Shown piece by piece: positions 1 to 8,090 of a DNA stretch of 48,530 nucleotides; position 1 is the first letter of the stretch; the number at the start of each line of letters is the position of its first letter. The stretch comes from UBA5336 sp038522375 (GTDB taxonomy: Bacteria > Pseudomonadota > Alphaproteobacteria > Caulobacterales > Hyphomonadaceae). The stretch lies in assembly GCA_038522375.1 (NCBI GenBank), contig JBCBKE010000009.1, positions 1 to 48,530 on the forward strand. Direction: 5' to 3'. The notes below the pieces were generated by a model that saw only the letters and a list, made by a program, of their open reading frames with translations, did no database searches and was not told where the DNA came from. The position numbers were made by a program, and so were the translations under genes.

Positions 1-112
1 CGGTTGTGTCTGCGGCGTGGGCGGTGAAAGTGCTCGGCATGGCGGTGAGCGCCGTGGTGGTGAGCGCGCTTGCGCCGAGTGCCTTGATGAAGTCTCTGCG
101 GCTTGTGGGCAT
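1..112 (-). CDS. Tat-exported protein, N-terminal fragment, probably DUF1501 family
   Basis: Only the first 37 codons are in the window; the gene runs off the left edge. The peptide begins MPTSRRDFIKALGAS, a twin-arginine signal (SRRDFIK) followed by an Ala/Thr-rich hydrophobic stretch and a likely AHA cleavage site, so the product should be exported folded through Tat. The start is 9 nt after the DUF1800 stop, and an AGGA overlapping that stop serves as ribosome-binding site. DUF1800 and DUF1501 genes commonly occur as pairs, and DUF1501 proteins usually carry Tat signals; the family name is inferred from this context, because no DUF1501 domain is visible in the fragment. Confidence 0.6.
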   Translation of the reverse strand, partial: MPTSRRDFIKALGASALTTTALTAMPSTFTAHAADTT

Positions 113-121
113 GGTTTTTTC

Positions 122-2017
122 CTAGCGCTGGACGAGGTAATCGGGTGACGTCATGACGAGCATGACCGCGAGCGACACCCGATCGGCAAGCGCCCCGGTG
201 TCGCTCGGTCCATCGACGGGCTGGGCTTCGAGTGTTGCCGTGATGGCAGCCTTGGTCTCTTCTGACAGGGAGTCGTAGACCAGCAGGCTGTCGAGATGGT
301 CGACCAGCAAGGCGGCATCATTGGCGAGCGCCAACTCGTCGTCGTAATCGGGCACGAAGGCGCGCTCAAGGGCAGCGCGCTCCACCGGCACGCCCATGTC
401 TTGCAGCTCCGACTCAAGCTCGTCGGCGGGGATCATCGACTGGCCACCAAACGCCCAGAAGGTCATGAAATTGATATAGCCCGGCGTTGAGCTCGCATTG
501 ACGATTTGCAGCTCCGGCACGGTCAGCCCCGCCGCGCCACTTTCCGTGCCGGGCGCGACATAGCCGGGACGGTAGAAATTGAAGACGGATCGGGCGCGGT
601 AGGGATGCTGGGACAGCGCATCCGGCGCGCTCAGGTCGAACAGCTCGATCCCATATTCTGGCTTGGACGCATCGGCATCAAAGGCGCGGGCCCAATGGGT
701 GAAGCGCAGGAGCGGTTCGCGGATCTTGCCGAATTGCGGATCGCTCAGGCTCGTCTCACCGCGCACATCGGGATCGAACAGAATGGCAGCCAGCGTTGCT
801 GAAAGGTCGCCCTTGCGCCCGTCACCCACGCGGGTCCCGTCGGGCAGCGTATAGGTCCCGGCATCGAAGGTGGAGGCCACGCGCTGGACATAGTCGGGGA
901 CTGGCGCCGACGTTGTGAAGCGCTGGATCAGCTGGCGCGAGACAAAGGGCGCGACATTCGGATGGGCCATGATGCAGTCGAGCGCCTGGTCGATGCTGCT
1001 CTCGGTCGGTGTTCCCGCAGCGATATCGCAATTGAGAAAGCGCTTCGCCTCCGGTGAATGCCTGTCCTGATTGACCGCCATCGGCCTGAGCAGGGCGTCT
1101 TCAAGGTCCTCCCACTCATCGACTGCGTCCACGACGGACGGAAAGCGTTGCCGGTCCAGCCCGTCCAGGTCCAGCCCGGTGAAGACCCTGGCAAGGCCCG
1201 TAATGTCCTTATTGCTGTAAAGCTCGACCGGTCGGCCGTTCTCCAGAACGGGCTCCCCGTCCGAGCCAAGCTGCACCACACCGAGGGTGAACAGCTGAAG
1301 GATCTCCCGCGCGTAATTCTCATCAGGCATGCGTCCCGTCGCCGGGTCGGCCTTCTGGTTGCCCATATAGGTCAGGTAAAAACCCATGGCGGGCGAATAG
1401 GTGACCGCCTCCAGGAGATCGCGGTAATTGCCGAACGCTCCCTCGACCAGAACATCCTGATAGCCCACCACGGGTTCGGGAATGTCGGTCAGGAGTTCGC
1501 CGCCAAAATTTGACACGACCAGGATTTGAGACAGCGCGAAGGCCATGCGCTGGCGCAGCTGATCTTCGCCCTCAATGGCATTGCGCCAGAAGGAAAACGT
1601 GCTCGACTGCACCGCCAGCAAAGGGAAATCCTCGTCCGGGTCGGCGATCATCGCGCGGTAGGCTACAAGCTGCGGCGTGTGGAGGCTGGCTGGTTTCCCC
1701 AACTCGGCCAGGAACCAGTCCGAGGCGCTCGTGCCGGTCAGTGCGGACACGTCCTCGGCGCTTGGGCCGAAGGTTGCCTGGGTGAGGAAGCGCGACGTTC
1801 CGGCCTCCGTGGCAAACGCGCCGGTGGGAGGTGGAGGTGGAGGCGGAGGTGGCGTTGGCGATGGCGGCGGAGGAGTTGGTGGAGGCGTTGGTCCAGCGAC
1901 CGGCCCGTTGTCATCGCCTGACGCGCCGCCTCCGGAACAGCCACCTGCAAGCATCAGGACACCGAAGCTGGCGCCCAGCAGGGCGGTGAGGACGGGATGG
2001 GTAAGTTGTGTCGGCAT
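122..2017 (-). CDS. DUF1800 family lipoprotein with polyproline linker
   Basis: The 631-residue product starts with a hydrophobic signal ending LAGGCSGG, a plausible lipobox with the acylated Cys near residue 27. A proline-rich tether follows at about residues 43-66, and then a long DUF1800 domain. Family-typical stretches are SRFLTQATFGPS near its start, LRQRMAFALSQILVVS, NYAREILQLFTLG, FVSRQLIQRF and SVFNFYRPGY. DUF1800 is a domain of unknown function, often paired with Tat-exported DUF1501 proteins, as appears to be the case here. The ATG has a good AGGGGA ribosome-binding site. A 16-bp palindrome 91 nt upstream, identical to one before the neighbouring response-regulator gene, suggests control by that two-component system. 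The molecular function is unknown. Confidence 0.85.
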   Translation of the reverse strand: MPTQLTHPVLTALLGASFGVLMLAGGCSGGGASGDDNGPVAGPTPPPTPPPPSPTPPPPPPPPPTGAFATEAGTSRFLTQATFGPSAEDVSALTGTSASDWFLAELGKPASLHTPQLVAYRAMIADPDEDFPLLAVQSSTFSFWRNAIEGEDQLRQRMAFALSQILVVSNFGGELLTDIPEPVVGYQDVLVEGAFGNYRDLLEAVTYSPAMGFYLTYMGNQKADPATGRMPDENYAREILQLFTLGVVQLGSDGEPVLENGRPVELYSNKDITGLARVFTGLDLDGLDRQRFPSVVDAVDEWEDLEDALLRPMAVNQDRHSPEAKRFLNCDIAAGTPTESSIDQALDCIMAHPNVAPFVSRQLIQRFTTSAPVPDYVQRVASTFDAGTYTLPDGTRVGDGRKGDLSATLAAILFDPDVRGETSLSDPQFGKIREPLLRFTHWARAFDADASKPEYGIELFDLSAPDALSQHPYRARSVFNFYRPGYVAPGTESGAAGLTVPELQIVNASSTPGYINFMTFWAFGGQSMIPADELESELQDMGVPVERAALERAFVPDYDDELALANDAALLVDHLDSLLVYDSLSEETKAAITATLEAQPVDGPSDTGALADRVSLAVMLVMTSPDYLVQR

Positions 2018-2108
2018 CTGTGATCCCCTGAACAGCCAGACCTTGCGGGTTCAGGATGCTTGTAACCCGATGCGGGCCTGCGCGGTTTTACAAGTCAGGA
2101 CGCGAAAC

Positions 2109-2124
2109 CATACAGATCTGTATG
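2109..2124. promoter_or_regulatory. Perfect 16-bp palindrome upstream of DUF1800 (copy 1)
   Basis: CATACAGATCTGTATG is a perfect dyad lying 5 nt past the kinase stop and 91 nt before the DUF1800 start. An identical copy with the same flanking C residues lies at 4245-4260 before the response-regulator gene. On the minus strand an AT-rich TTGTAAAAC follows about 14 nt downstream and could be part of a promoter. It is read as an operator, probably of the adjacent response regulator; binding is inferred. Confidence 0.65.
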
Positions 2125-2129
2125 CCTGC

Positions 2130-3530
2130 TCAGTGCTCGCGCAGCGGCAGGCTGACTTCGAACACCGCTCCCGGCTCGGTCGCGACCACGCGCACATGGC
2201 CGTTATGGAGCTCGGCGATAGCACGCACCAGGCTCAGGCCAAGGCCATTGCCAGGCGTAGTCCGGCTGGGATCCAATCGGACGAAACGCTCAAACACGCT
2301 GTCGGCGGCGTTGGAGGGCAGGCCGGGGCCATCATCGCCGACCTCCAGAAAAGCGGTGCAGTCCGAGATGCGCAGCCGCATCCAGGCATGGGCCCCGTCG
2401 CGCGCGTGCTCCAGCGTGTTTTCCAGGAGGTTCGAGATCATCTGGGTCAGCAGGTCCCGGTCGCCGTTCACCGCCACATCCGGCGCTGCGCGCAGGTCGA
2501 GCTGCTTGTCGGCGTCCTCAAAAAGGGGCTGGAAACTGTCGGCCATGTCTTCGACCAGTTCCGACAGATCCATAGCGGCGAAGGCCGCGCGGCGCTGGCC
2601 CGCTTCCACCTCGCCCAGCCGCAGCAGCGCATCGAGGGTTCGCAGGAGAGTGGCGATATGCTTCTCAGCCGCCGCCACATGGCTGGAAACGGCTTCAGGG
2701 TCGCCAGCGTCGCGTTCCAGGAGCTGCAGGCGGCCGGCCAGGTTCGATACCGGTGTTTTCAGGTCATGGGCCACCCCGACCGAAACGCCTTCCAGGTTCC
2801 GGGTTAGCGCGCCGATCCGGTCGAGCATGTCATTCACTGCGACGGACAGCCGGTCGAACTCGTCGCCGTTGCCACGGAGTGGAACACGCACATCCATCCG
2901 GCCTTCATCAATCGCTTCTGCGGTCGCCGAAATCGTGTTCAGGCGACCGACGACCGACCGGCTGGTGAAAAAGCCGGTCAGGAACGAGATCGGGATCACG
3001 GCCAGCGCGACGAACCCGCCCGCCCGCACCAGCCACTCCTGGAGGATCACCAGGCGGTCGGGCACGAAACGGGCGGCGATCACCTCCGCTTCGCCGCCCT
3101 CCAATGGCAGTCGAAAAGCTAGAACAGGATGGCCGGACAGCTCCTCATGTTCAACAAAGGTGCTCGATTTGCCGCCCGGTGGGTCAATGCCCCCAAAGCC
3201 AGCCACGGTTTCATCATCGCCGGCCACCACCCGGATAATGAATTCGTCTTCCTCGAGGATCGCGTAGAGCCAATCGGGATCCCAGATCGCCCGGCCATCA
3301 TAGCTGAGCGAGGCCACAAGACCTTTGAGCCCCTGGTCGGCGTACAGACTTTCCAGCCCCTCCATTTCCATATCGAGGCTGGCGCGAACTTCGCCGAGCG
3401 TTTGCGCCCGGTGTATGGCCAAGCCGGCCCAGACAAGCCCGACCAGGCCGATCACACCGATCAGCCCGGATAGAACCGTGCGGCGAAATACGGTCGATCT
3501 GATCAAGGCGTTATCGCGCGCTGAGGACAT
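2130..3530 (-). CDS. Two-component sensor histidine kinase
   Basis: The 466-residue inner-membrane kinase has two transmembrane segments (about residues 17-38 and 170-188) around a periplasmic sensor region of about 130 residues. A HAMP linker follows at about 190-243. The dimerisation/phosphoacceptor helix contains AHDLKTP with the phosphorylated His at 255. The ATPase domain has an N-box (SNLLENTLEHA, Asn 367), a G1 box (GDDGPGLP, about 398-405) and a G2 box (GNGLGLSL, about 427). The start overlaps the 3' end of the response-regulator gene by 20 nt, so the two are translationally coupled and are surely a cognate pair. The signal sensed is unknown; the downstream DUF1800/DUF1501 genes are likely targets. 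Confidence 0.95.
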   Translation of the reverse strand: MSSARDNALIRSTVFRRTVLSGLIGVIGLVGLVWAGLAIHRAQTLGEVRASLDMEMEGLESLYADQGLKGLVASLSYDGRAIWDPDWLYAILEEDEFIIRVVAGDDETVAGFGGIDPPGGKSSTFVEHEELSGHPVLAFRLPLEGGEAEVIAARFVPDRLVILQEWLVRAGGFVALAVIPISFLTGFFTSRSVVGRLNTISATAEAIDEGRMDVRVPLRGNGDEFDRLSVAVNDMLDRIGALTRNLEGVSVGVAHDLKTPVSNLAGRLQLLERDAGDPEAVSSHVAAAEKHIATLLRTLDALLRLGEVEAGQRRAAFAAMDLSELVEDMADSFQPLFEDADKQLDLRAAPDVAVNGDRDLLTQMISNLLENTLEHARDGAHAWMRLRISDCTAFLEVGDDGPGLPSNAADSVFERFVRLDPSRTTPGNGLGLSLVRAIAELHNGHVRVVATEPGAVFEVSLPLREH

Positions 3531-4188
3531 AGCCCGCCCCCCTCACGGTGCGGATGAGTTCGATCTCAAAGGGCCGGTCAACCTTGGCGCGCAGGCGGCT
3601 GAGATGGGTTTGCACCAGGCTCGTCTTAGGGTCGAAGCGGTAACCCCAGACCCTCTCCAGCAGCATTGTGCGGGTGACAAGCTGGCCTTCATTCAGCATC
3701 AGATATTCCAGGATCCTGTACTCGCGCGGCAGCAGGTCCAGGCGCTCGCCGGCGCGGGTCACGGTCTGGGTGGTGCGTTCCAGAACGAGGTCGCCGACCG
3801 TCAGGCGCGTTGTCTCCGCCTCAACCAGCGGCTGGCGGCGGGCGAGCGCGCGGAGACGGGCGTAAAGCTCGGCAAAGGCGAAGGGCTTGGTGAGATAATC
3901 ATCGGCGCCGGCCTCCAGCCCATTCACGCGGTCATCGATCCCATCGAGCGCGGTCAGCATCAGGATTGGGGTGACAATCCCCGATTGGCGCAGCACGCGT
4001 ACCGCGTCCAGCCCATCCATGCCGGGCAGCAGCCGGTCGAAAATGATCACATCGAAAGTATGGGCCGACGCCGCCAGGAGACCTTCCTGCGCCGAGGTCG
4101 CTGCTGTGACCGCATCTCCCGCCTCCTCGAGACCGCGGGAGATGAACGCCGCGGTTTCCTGATTGTCTTCCACCAGAAGGATATGCAC
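3511..4188 (-). CDS. OmpR/PhoB-family response regulator
   Basis: The receiver domain begins HILLVEDN; with the chosen start the acidic pocket includes Asp 8 and the phosphoacceptor is Asp 51 in IIFDRLLPG, with the switch Thr in MLTALD and Lys in LTKPF. A winged-helix domain follows (LLPREYRILEYL, TRTMLLERVWGY, SLVQTHLSRLRAKVD, IRTVRGAGYVL). The reading frame is open back to 4338, but the upstream part has no receiver homology and covers the palindrome at 4245-4260. The GTG at 4188 gives a typical 225-residue protein starting at the first beta strand; a GTG at 4203 is the alternative. No strong ribosome-binding site favours either. It is cotranscribed with the kinase. Confidence 0.92.
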   Translation of the reverse strand: MHILLVEDNQETAAFISRGLEEAGDAVTAATSAQEGLLAASAHTFDVIIFDRLLPGMDGLDAVRVLRQSGIVTPILMLTALDGIDDRVNGLEAGADDYLTKPFAFAELYARLRALARRQPLVEAETTRLTVGDLVLERTTQTVTRAGERLDLLPREYRILEYLMLNEGQLVTRTMLLERVWGYRFDPKTSLVQTHLSRLRAKVDRPFEIELIRTVRGAGYVLSAR

Positions 4189-4244
4189 TCGCCCGACCCG
4201 CACTTGACGCAGCCAGCGTAAACAAGACCGGCGGCAAAGTCTCC

Positions 4245-4260
4245 CATACAGATCTGTATG
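4245..4260. promoter_or_regulatory. Perfect 16-bp palindrome upstream of the response regulator (copy 2)
   Basis: CATACAGATCTGTATG recurs exactly, with the same C-to-C flanks as the copy at 2109-2124, so the shared string is 18 bp. It lies 56 nt upstream of the preferred response-regulator start. On the minus strand TTGTTTACG follows about 18 nt downstream, comparable to TTGTAAAAC beside copy 1. Both copies sit before minus-strand transcription units, which fits autoregulation plus control of DUF1800. Confidence 0.65.
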
Positions 4261-4420
4261 CTTAGGTTGGGCCGCTCGTGGCCGAAGAGCGAGCACTTTC
4301 GAACGAAGGTGACCGCCCCATTTGTGCAATTCAAACAACTACACCGCTTCGGCTCGATTGACCGATTAAGAACTGTGAGTTCGACGGGTCGTCGCTGAAT
4401 CCGAAAGTTCGCAAATGCGC

Positions 4421-4460
4421 CCGTCCAGCCGTCCAGCCGTCCAGCCGCCTAGCCGCCCGA
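4421..4460. repeat. Tandem 8-bp repeat (CCGTCCAG)
   Basis: Three perfect head-to-tail CCGTCCAG units (4421-4444) are followed by two degenerate units (CCGCCTAG, CCGCCCGA). They lie in the intergenic region between the divergent response-regulator and TonB-receptor genes. Short tandem arrays like this can change copy number by slippage. No coding role is seen. Confidence 0.8.
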
Positions 4461-4490
4461 AGCGACCAGCGTGAGTGGCGCGAACTCACC

Positions 4491-4506
4491 GATACAGATT
4501 TGTGCG
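4491..4506. promoter_or_regulatory. Degenerate copy of the 16-bp palindrome
   Basis: GATACAGATTTGTGCG retains most of the CATACAGATCTGTATG sequence (ATACAGAT intact, right arm decayed). It lies on the TonB-receptor side of the divergent intergenic region, so it could be a weak regulator site linking that gene to the two-component system, or chance similarity. Confidence 0.3.
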
Positions 4507-4911
4507 AGATGCGATTGGAACGGCGCCTTTGAAACCGCGCTCAGCCAATCGGGCGGCTTTCTGAAGTCGTGCATTTCCAGAAAAATGAAGCAAGCGCAGC
4601 GACTTAACTGTTGATCACCATACTGAAATCACCTGCCGGTGAAACGCAAGGCCCTGCCTAACCTTCCCCGTCGGCTGACATCCAAGTGGCCTGGACAACA
4701 GCGACAAGGTACAAGCAAAACATCTTGACCGATGTTCAGTCCGTGAAAACAGTGATCGCGAGGGTACGGGCGATGTGTAAAGTCAGTAAGTCAGCGAGCC
4801 GGCCAGGCATGAAGCCACACTCCGTGTCAAATCAGAATTTTGTGCATTGACTGACAGCAATTTGGTCGGCTTGGCCGAGCGAGCTTCAGGAACCAAGAAG
4901 TGGGACTATCA
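4507..4911. other. Intergenic region upstream of the TonB-dependent receptor
   Basis: About 400 nt without a convincing gene on either strand. It must hold the receptor promoter, but no clear -35/-10 pair stands out. TTGAC occurs near 4725 and near 4848 without a matching -10 element. No riboswitch core (cobalamin or other) was recognised. Confidence 0.4.
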
Positions 4912-7398
4912 ATGGTGCATTATATTACTTTAGCGTGTTTTGTCGCTGTATGGTCAGCGCCTGTGGTTGCGCAATCTGCTGAAGAAGACCAGACGCGCGA
5001 CGCCGTTCTTCGGATCGCCCCCGTTACAGTCAACGCGCAAAAACGGGAAGAGACAGAATTTGAGGTGCCCCTCACCATTTCCGCCCTGACCGGAGACAGG
5101 CTGGAAACGCTTCAAGTGGATACTTTCGATCAGCTTGCGAACTTCACGCCCGGTCTTACCGTCCAGGTGATCAGCCCGAACAACCCAAGTTTCGTGATCC
5201 GCGGCATTTCCTCTGAAAACGGAAACTTCCAGGATCCATCCCGCGTGTCGGTTTACCTCAACGGCGTTGATGTTTCCCGCTCGCGCGGCGCCGCTTTTGA
5301 GCTTTTTGATCTAGAGCGCGTCGAGACGGTCAAAGGCCCGCAGGCCACCCTTTTTGGCACAGCAGCGCTCGTGGGCGCCGTCAGCGTCGTCACAGCACGC
5401 CCAGAAGAAGGCGTGAGCGGTGAAGGCCGACTGAGCTATGGCAATTTCAATGCAACAGAGTTCGGCGGGTTCTTTAACGCCGGAAACGAACTCGTGCAGG
5501 GCCGCATAGCCCTGTCCTATCGAACTCGAGACGGGTATGTCGAAAACATTTCGGGCAGCAGCAATTCTCAGGCGTTTTCTGCTCAGGATGATCTGAATGG
5601 ACTGGACGTGTTTGCGATCCGTCCGTCCTTGCGACTGACGCCGGACGACGCCTTGACCATCGACCTGATTTACAATTTCGAACAACACGAGCCACCGGGC
5701 ACGGCGTTCGCCTCGGCGGTCATCCCATCCGATGGAAGCACCGATCCGTTCCGGGACCTCGACCTCGGCGGTGGTTTCAACAATTTGCTTCTGGGATTCA
5801 ATGGCCTTGGACCCGCCGGACCCGAATTTGCGTTACTGCCAGATAATGCCGTGTCACAGCAACTCGGCAGGGATGAGCTCGGCTTGGACCGCACCATCCA
5901 TGACATCAATCTCTCCGCCACCTACGATCTCAGCGAAACGCTGACCTTGTTCGGTGTCGCCGCGTACCGTGAATTCGATAACCTCGAAGTGTTTGATGTG
6001 GATGGTAGCCAAGTACCGCTGTTTGAATTCGCCGATAACACCGAAGGCGAGCAGTTCAACTTGGAGACTCGTCTGAGTTTCGACAATGGCTCGAACCTGA
6101 AAGGCTTTGTCGGCGCGAATTATTTTAATGAAGAGGGCTTCCAGAGCCTGCGTTTCGCTTTCGATGAGACCATCTTCGCGGCTTGCGTCGGTGAAACGCC
6201 TCAGGGTCAGCCCATTTTGGCGCCGACTTGCGTGAACCCCGACGGCTCCTTCAACCGCGTGAATATCGATCCGGCGACCTCTGGCGTGGCGCCCCTCATT
6301 CCAGCAGCCGGCTCGCCCGGCATCGCACTTTTCGGAGAGACGAGCAATTTCGGCGATCACAACAGCTTCTCGGTTGTGGCCGACGTCACTTACTCGGTGA
6401 CACCGCGCCTCGAACTGACGTCTGGTGTGCGTTACATCAATGAAGATCGTGAAAGCGGCATTTCCACCATCGTACCGAACTCCCCGCTCATCCTGCTACA
6501 AACCCTGGCTGTCGATCCAACCATGCCCGTTTTCCAACCGATCCTGGCTGGTTTTGTCGATACGGGCGGCGAGGTGAATTCGGTTTCAGACAGCTTTGAC
6601 GCCTTCGTGCCTCGGTTCAACGGGCTCTTCCGCGTCAATGATGACCTCAACATCTACGGAACTATTTCGAAGGGCCGCCGCAGCCCGACCCTGTCCATCA
6701 CCGAAAGCGATCCCTCAACACCACAGTTGATCGATGAGGAAATCGTCTGGAACTACGAAGCAGGCTTCAAGGCTGTTCTGGCCGGAGGACGAGCACGCAT
6801 TGATGGCGCGTTCTATTTCCAAGACTATGAGGACTTCCGGGTCACGGTGGTTGACGTGGTCGCCGGCGGTGTGAACGCGGTTTCCGCAGGTAAAGCCACA
6901 AATGTCGGATTGGAACTCGAAGGCGACTTCGCTGTATCCGACGCACTGACGCTCAGCGCTGGCTACGCCTGGACCGAAGGCGAAATCGACGAGGACGCAG
7001 AAAACGGTCTGCTCGCGGGCAATCGTTTCGCCCTCCAGCCAGAGCATTCCTCCTCCATCGTCGTGGATTACCGGGATGAAATCGGTTTTCCGGGCAATCT
7101 CGGACGGGTGGTCGGTTTCGCGACCGGCTCATGGAGCTACCGCAGCGACATCAACTTCCAAGCCGATGCAACAGAGATTGCGGGCATTCCCATCAGCCAG
7201 GATGGGTTTTCACTCGTCAATCTGCGCGCAGGCCTCGATTTCCCAGACGGGGGCCTGAGGATCACCTTGTTCGGCTCGAATATCTTCGACGAGGACTATG
7301 TGATCGATGGCGGCGGTATCGGCGGCGTTTTTGGCACACCGACGTTTGTGCCCGGACCACCGGCACTTTACGGTGTGGAACTCTCCGCGCGCTTCTGA
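4912..7398 (+). CDS. TonB-dependent outer-membrane receptor
   Basis: An 828-residue beta-barrel transporter. A signal peptide runs to about residue 21 (SAPVVAQS). A TonB-box-like VTVNAQKREE follows, then a plug domain (VPLTISALTGDRLE, FVIRGIS, VSVYLNGVDVSRS, VETVKGPQATLFG). The barrel ends in VELSARF with the terminal Phe typical of outer-membrane proteins. The NAQKREE type is common in sphingomonad and caulobacterial receptors for siderophores, sugars or other large substrates; the substrate cannot be told here. The ATG at 4912 is preferred for its signal peptide, but an in-frame GTG at 4900 has a better-spaced AGGAA, so the start is uncertain by four codons. The gene looks less GC-rich than its neighbours. 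It converges on hpnM. Confidence 0.93.
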   Translation: MVHYITLACFVAVWSAPVVAQSAEEDQTRDAVLRIAPVTVNAQKREETEFEVPLTISALTGDRLETLQVDTFDQLANFTPGLTVQVISPNNPSFVIRGISSENGNFQDPSRVSVYLNGVDVSRSRGAAFELFDLERVETVKGPQATLFGTAALVGAVSVVTARPEEGVSGEGRLSYGNFNATEFGGFFNAGNELVQGRIALSYRTRDGYVENISGSSNSQAFSAQDDLNGLDVFAIRPSLRLTPDDALTIDLIYNFEQHEPPGTAFASAVIPSDGSTDPFRDLDLGGGFNNLLLGFNGLGPAGPEFALLPDNAVSQQLGRDELGLDRTIHDINLSATYDLSETLTLFGVAAYREFDNLEVFDVDGSQVPLFEFADNTEGEQFNLETRLSFDNGSNLKGFVGANYFNEEGFQSLRFAFDETIFAACVGETPQGQPILAPTCVNPDGSFNRVNIDPATSGVAPLIPAAGSPGIALFGETSNFGDHNSFSVVADVTYSVTPRLELTSGVRYINEDRESGISTIVPNSPLILLQTLAVDPTMPVFQPILAGFVDTGGEVNSVSDSFDAFVPRFNGLFRVNDDLNIYGTISKGRRSPTLSITESDPSTPQLIDEEIVWNYEAGFKAVLAGGRARIDGAFYFQDYEDFRVTVVDVVAGGVNAVSAGKATNVGLELEGDFAVSDALTLSAGYAWTEGEIDEDAENGLLAGNRFALQPEHSSSIVVDYRDEIGFPGNLGRVVGFATGSWSYRSDINFQADATEIAGIPISQDGFSLVNLRAGLDFPDGGLRITLFGSNIFDEDYVIDGGGIGGVFGTPTFVPGPPALYGVELSARF

Positions 7399-7422
7399 GC
7401 GCGATTGTCCGTGGGCAGGGTA

Positions 7423-8058
7423 TCAACCCTCGCCCGCGGCCACTTCACGCATGTGATCCAGGAGCGCCGGGAAACCATCATTCTTCACGATGGCAGAGAA
7501 TTGTGCGCGGCGCTCTACATTCACCGACAGGCCCTCTACCATCACATCGACCAGTCGAAGCTTGTCGTCATCTTCGATCGCACGCCAGTCGATCCTGGCC
7601 CGTTCATCACCGGATTTGTCGAACAGCGTCGATCGGACAATGAAGTCTCCAGGCCGTCTTGTGATGACTTCATCGATGCGGATATCGCGCCGAACGAGAT
7701 CGTCGATCTGGTCGCTGAACACAGCGGAGATGTAGTCTTCAAAGAGACTGTCATAGGCCTCCAAATCGGCGGGGTCAGCTGCCTTTCGGCTGTCGCGGGA
7801 CAGCACAAATCGGTTCATCCGGCTCAGCGATAGGATTGACGTCAAGTAAGTGCGAAGCGCTTGATTTCGAACAGCCTCATCCCCTGTCACATCGGAATCG
7901 ATTGCCCTGAGGTCAGTGATCATAACACTGATGAAGCTTTCAGGATCCATCATCGATTGTTCGGCCGCAGGCATTTCATCGTCCGCCCAGATTGGCGTTA
8001 CTGGCGTGAGAGCCAAGCCGAGGGCCAGGCCGGTGTGTTTTAAAAGTCGAGCGGTCAT
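7423..8058 (-). CDS. hpnM: HpnM/MlaC-like periplasmic lipid-binding protein
   Basis: The 211-residue protein has an N-terminal signal peptide ending near PIWADD, then an MlaC/Ttg2D-type domain (YLTSILSLSRMNRFVL, YDSLFEDYISAVFSDQIDDL, GDFIVRSTLFDKSGDERARIDWRAIEDDDKLRLVDVMVEG, split over the domain). MlaC proteins ferry phospholipids across the periplasm; the HpnM branch accompanies the RND transporter HpnN and is linked to hopanoid delivery to the outer membrane. An HpnN-like gene sits immediately upstream with a 32-nt gap, which supports the HpnM reading. The start has a GAAGG ribosome-binding site at 7-nt spacing. No other hopanoid gene is in the window. Confidence 0.75.
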   Translation of the reverse strand: MTARLLKHTGLALGLALTPVTPIWADDEMPAAEQSMMDPESFISVMITDLRAIDSDVTGDEAVRNQALRTYLTSILSLSRMNRFVLSRDSRKAADPADLEAYDSLFEDYISAVFSDQIDDLVRRDIRIDEVITRRPGDFIVRSTLFDKSGDERARIDWRAIEDDDKLRLVDVMVEGLSVNVERRAQFSAIVKNDGFPALLDHMREVAAGEG

Positions 8059-8090
8059 TCGCGTACCTTCAACGAGGGATCCCCGAAATC

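Noticed and set aside
1677..2807. Long plus-strand open frame with a polyglycine stretch, and similar frames on the strand opposite DUF1800 and the kinase
   Set aside because: It is antisense to two well-supported genes; the polyglycine is the complement of the DUF1800 polyproline linker.
3325..4221. Plus-strand frame of 298 codons opposite the regulator genes
   Set aside because: It is antisense to the regulator and kinase, lacks a recognisable domain and arises from GC-rich third-position bias.
4189..4338. N-terminal extension of the response regulator to 4338
   Set aside because: The extra 50 codons lack receiver homology and contain the palindromic operator; GTG starts at 4188 or 4203 fit the family.
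4507..4911. Possible cobalamin riboswitch upstream of the TonB-dependent receptor
   Set aside because: The conserved B12-box and core elements were not found; only scattered similar short strings occur.
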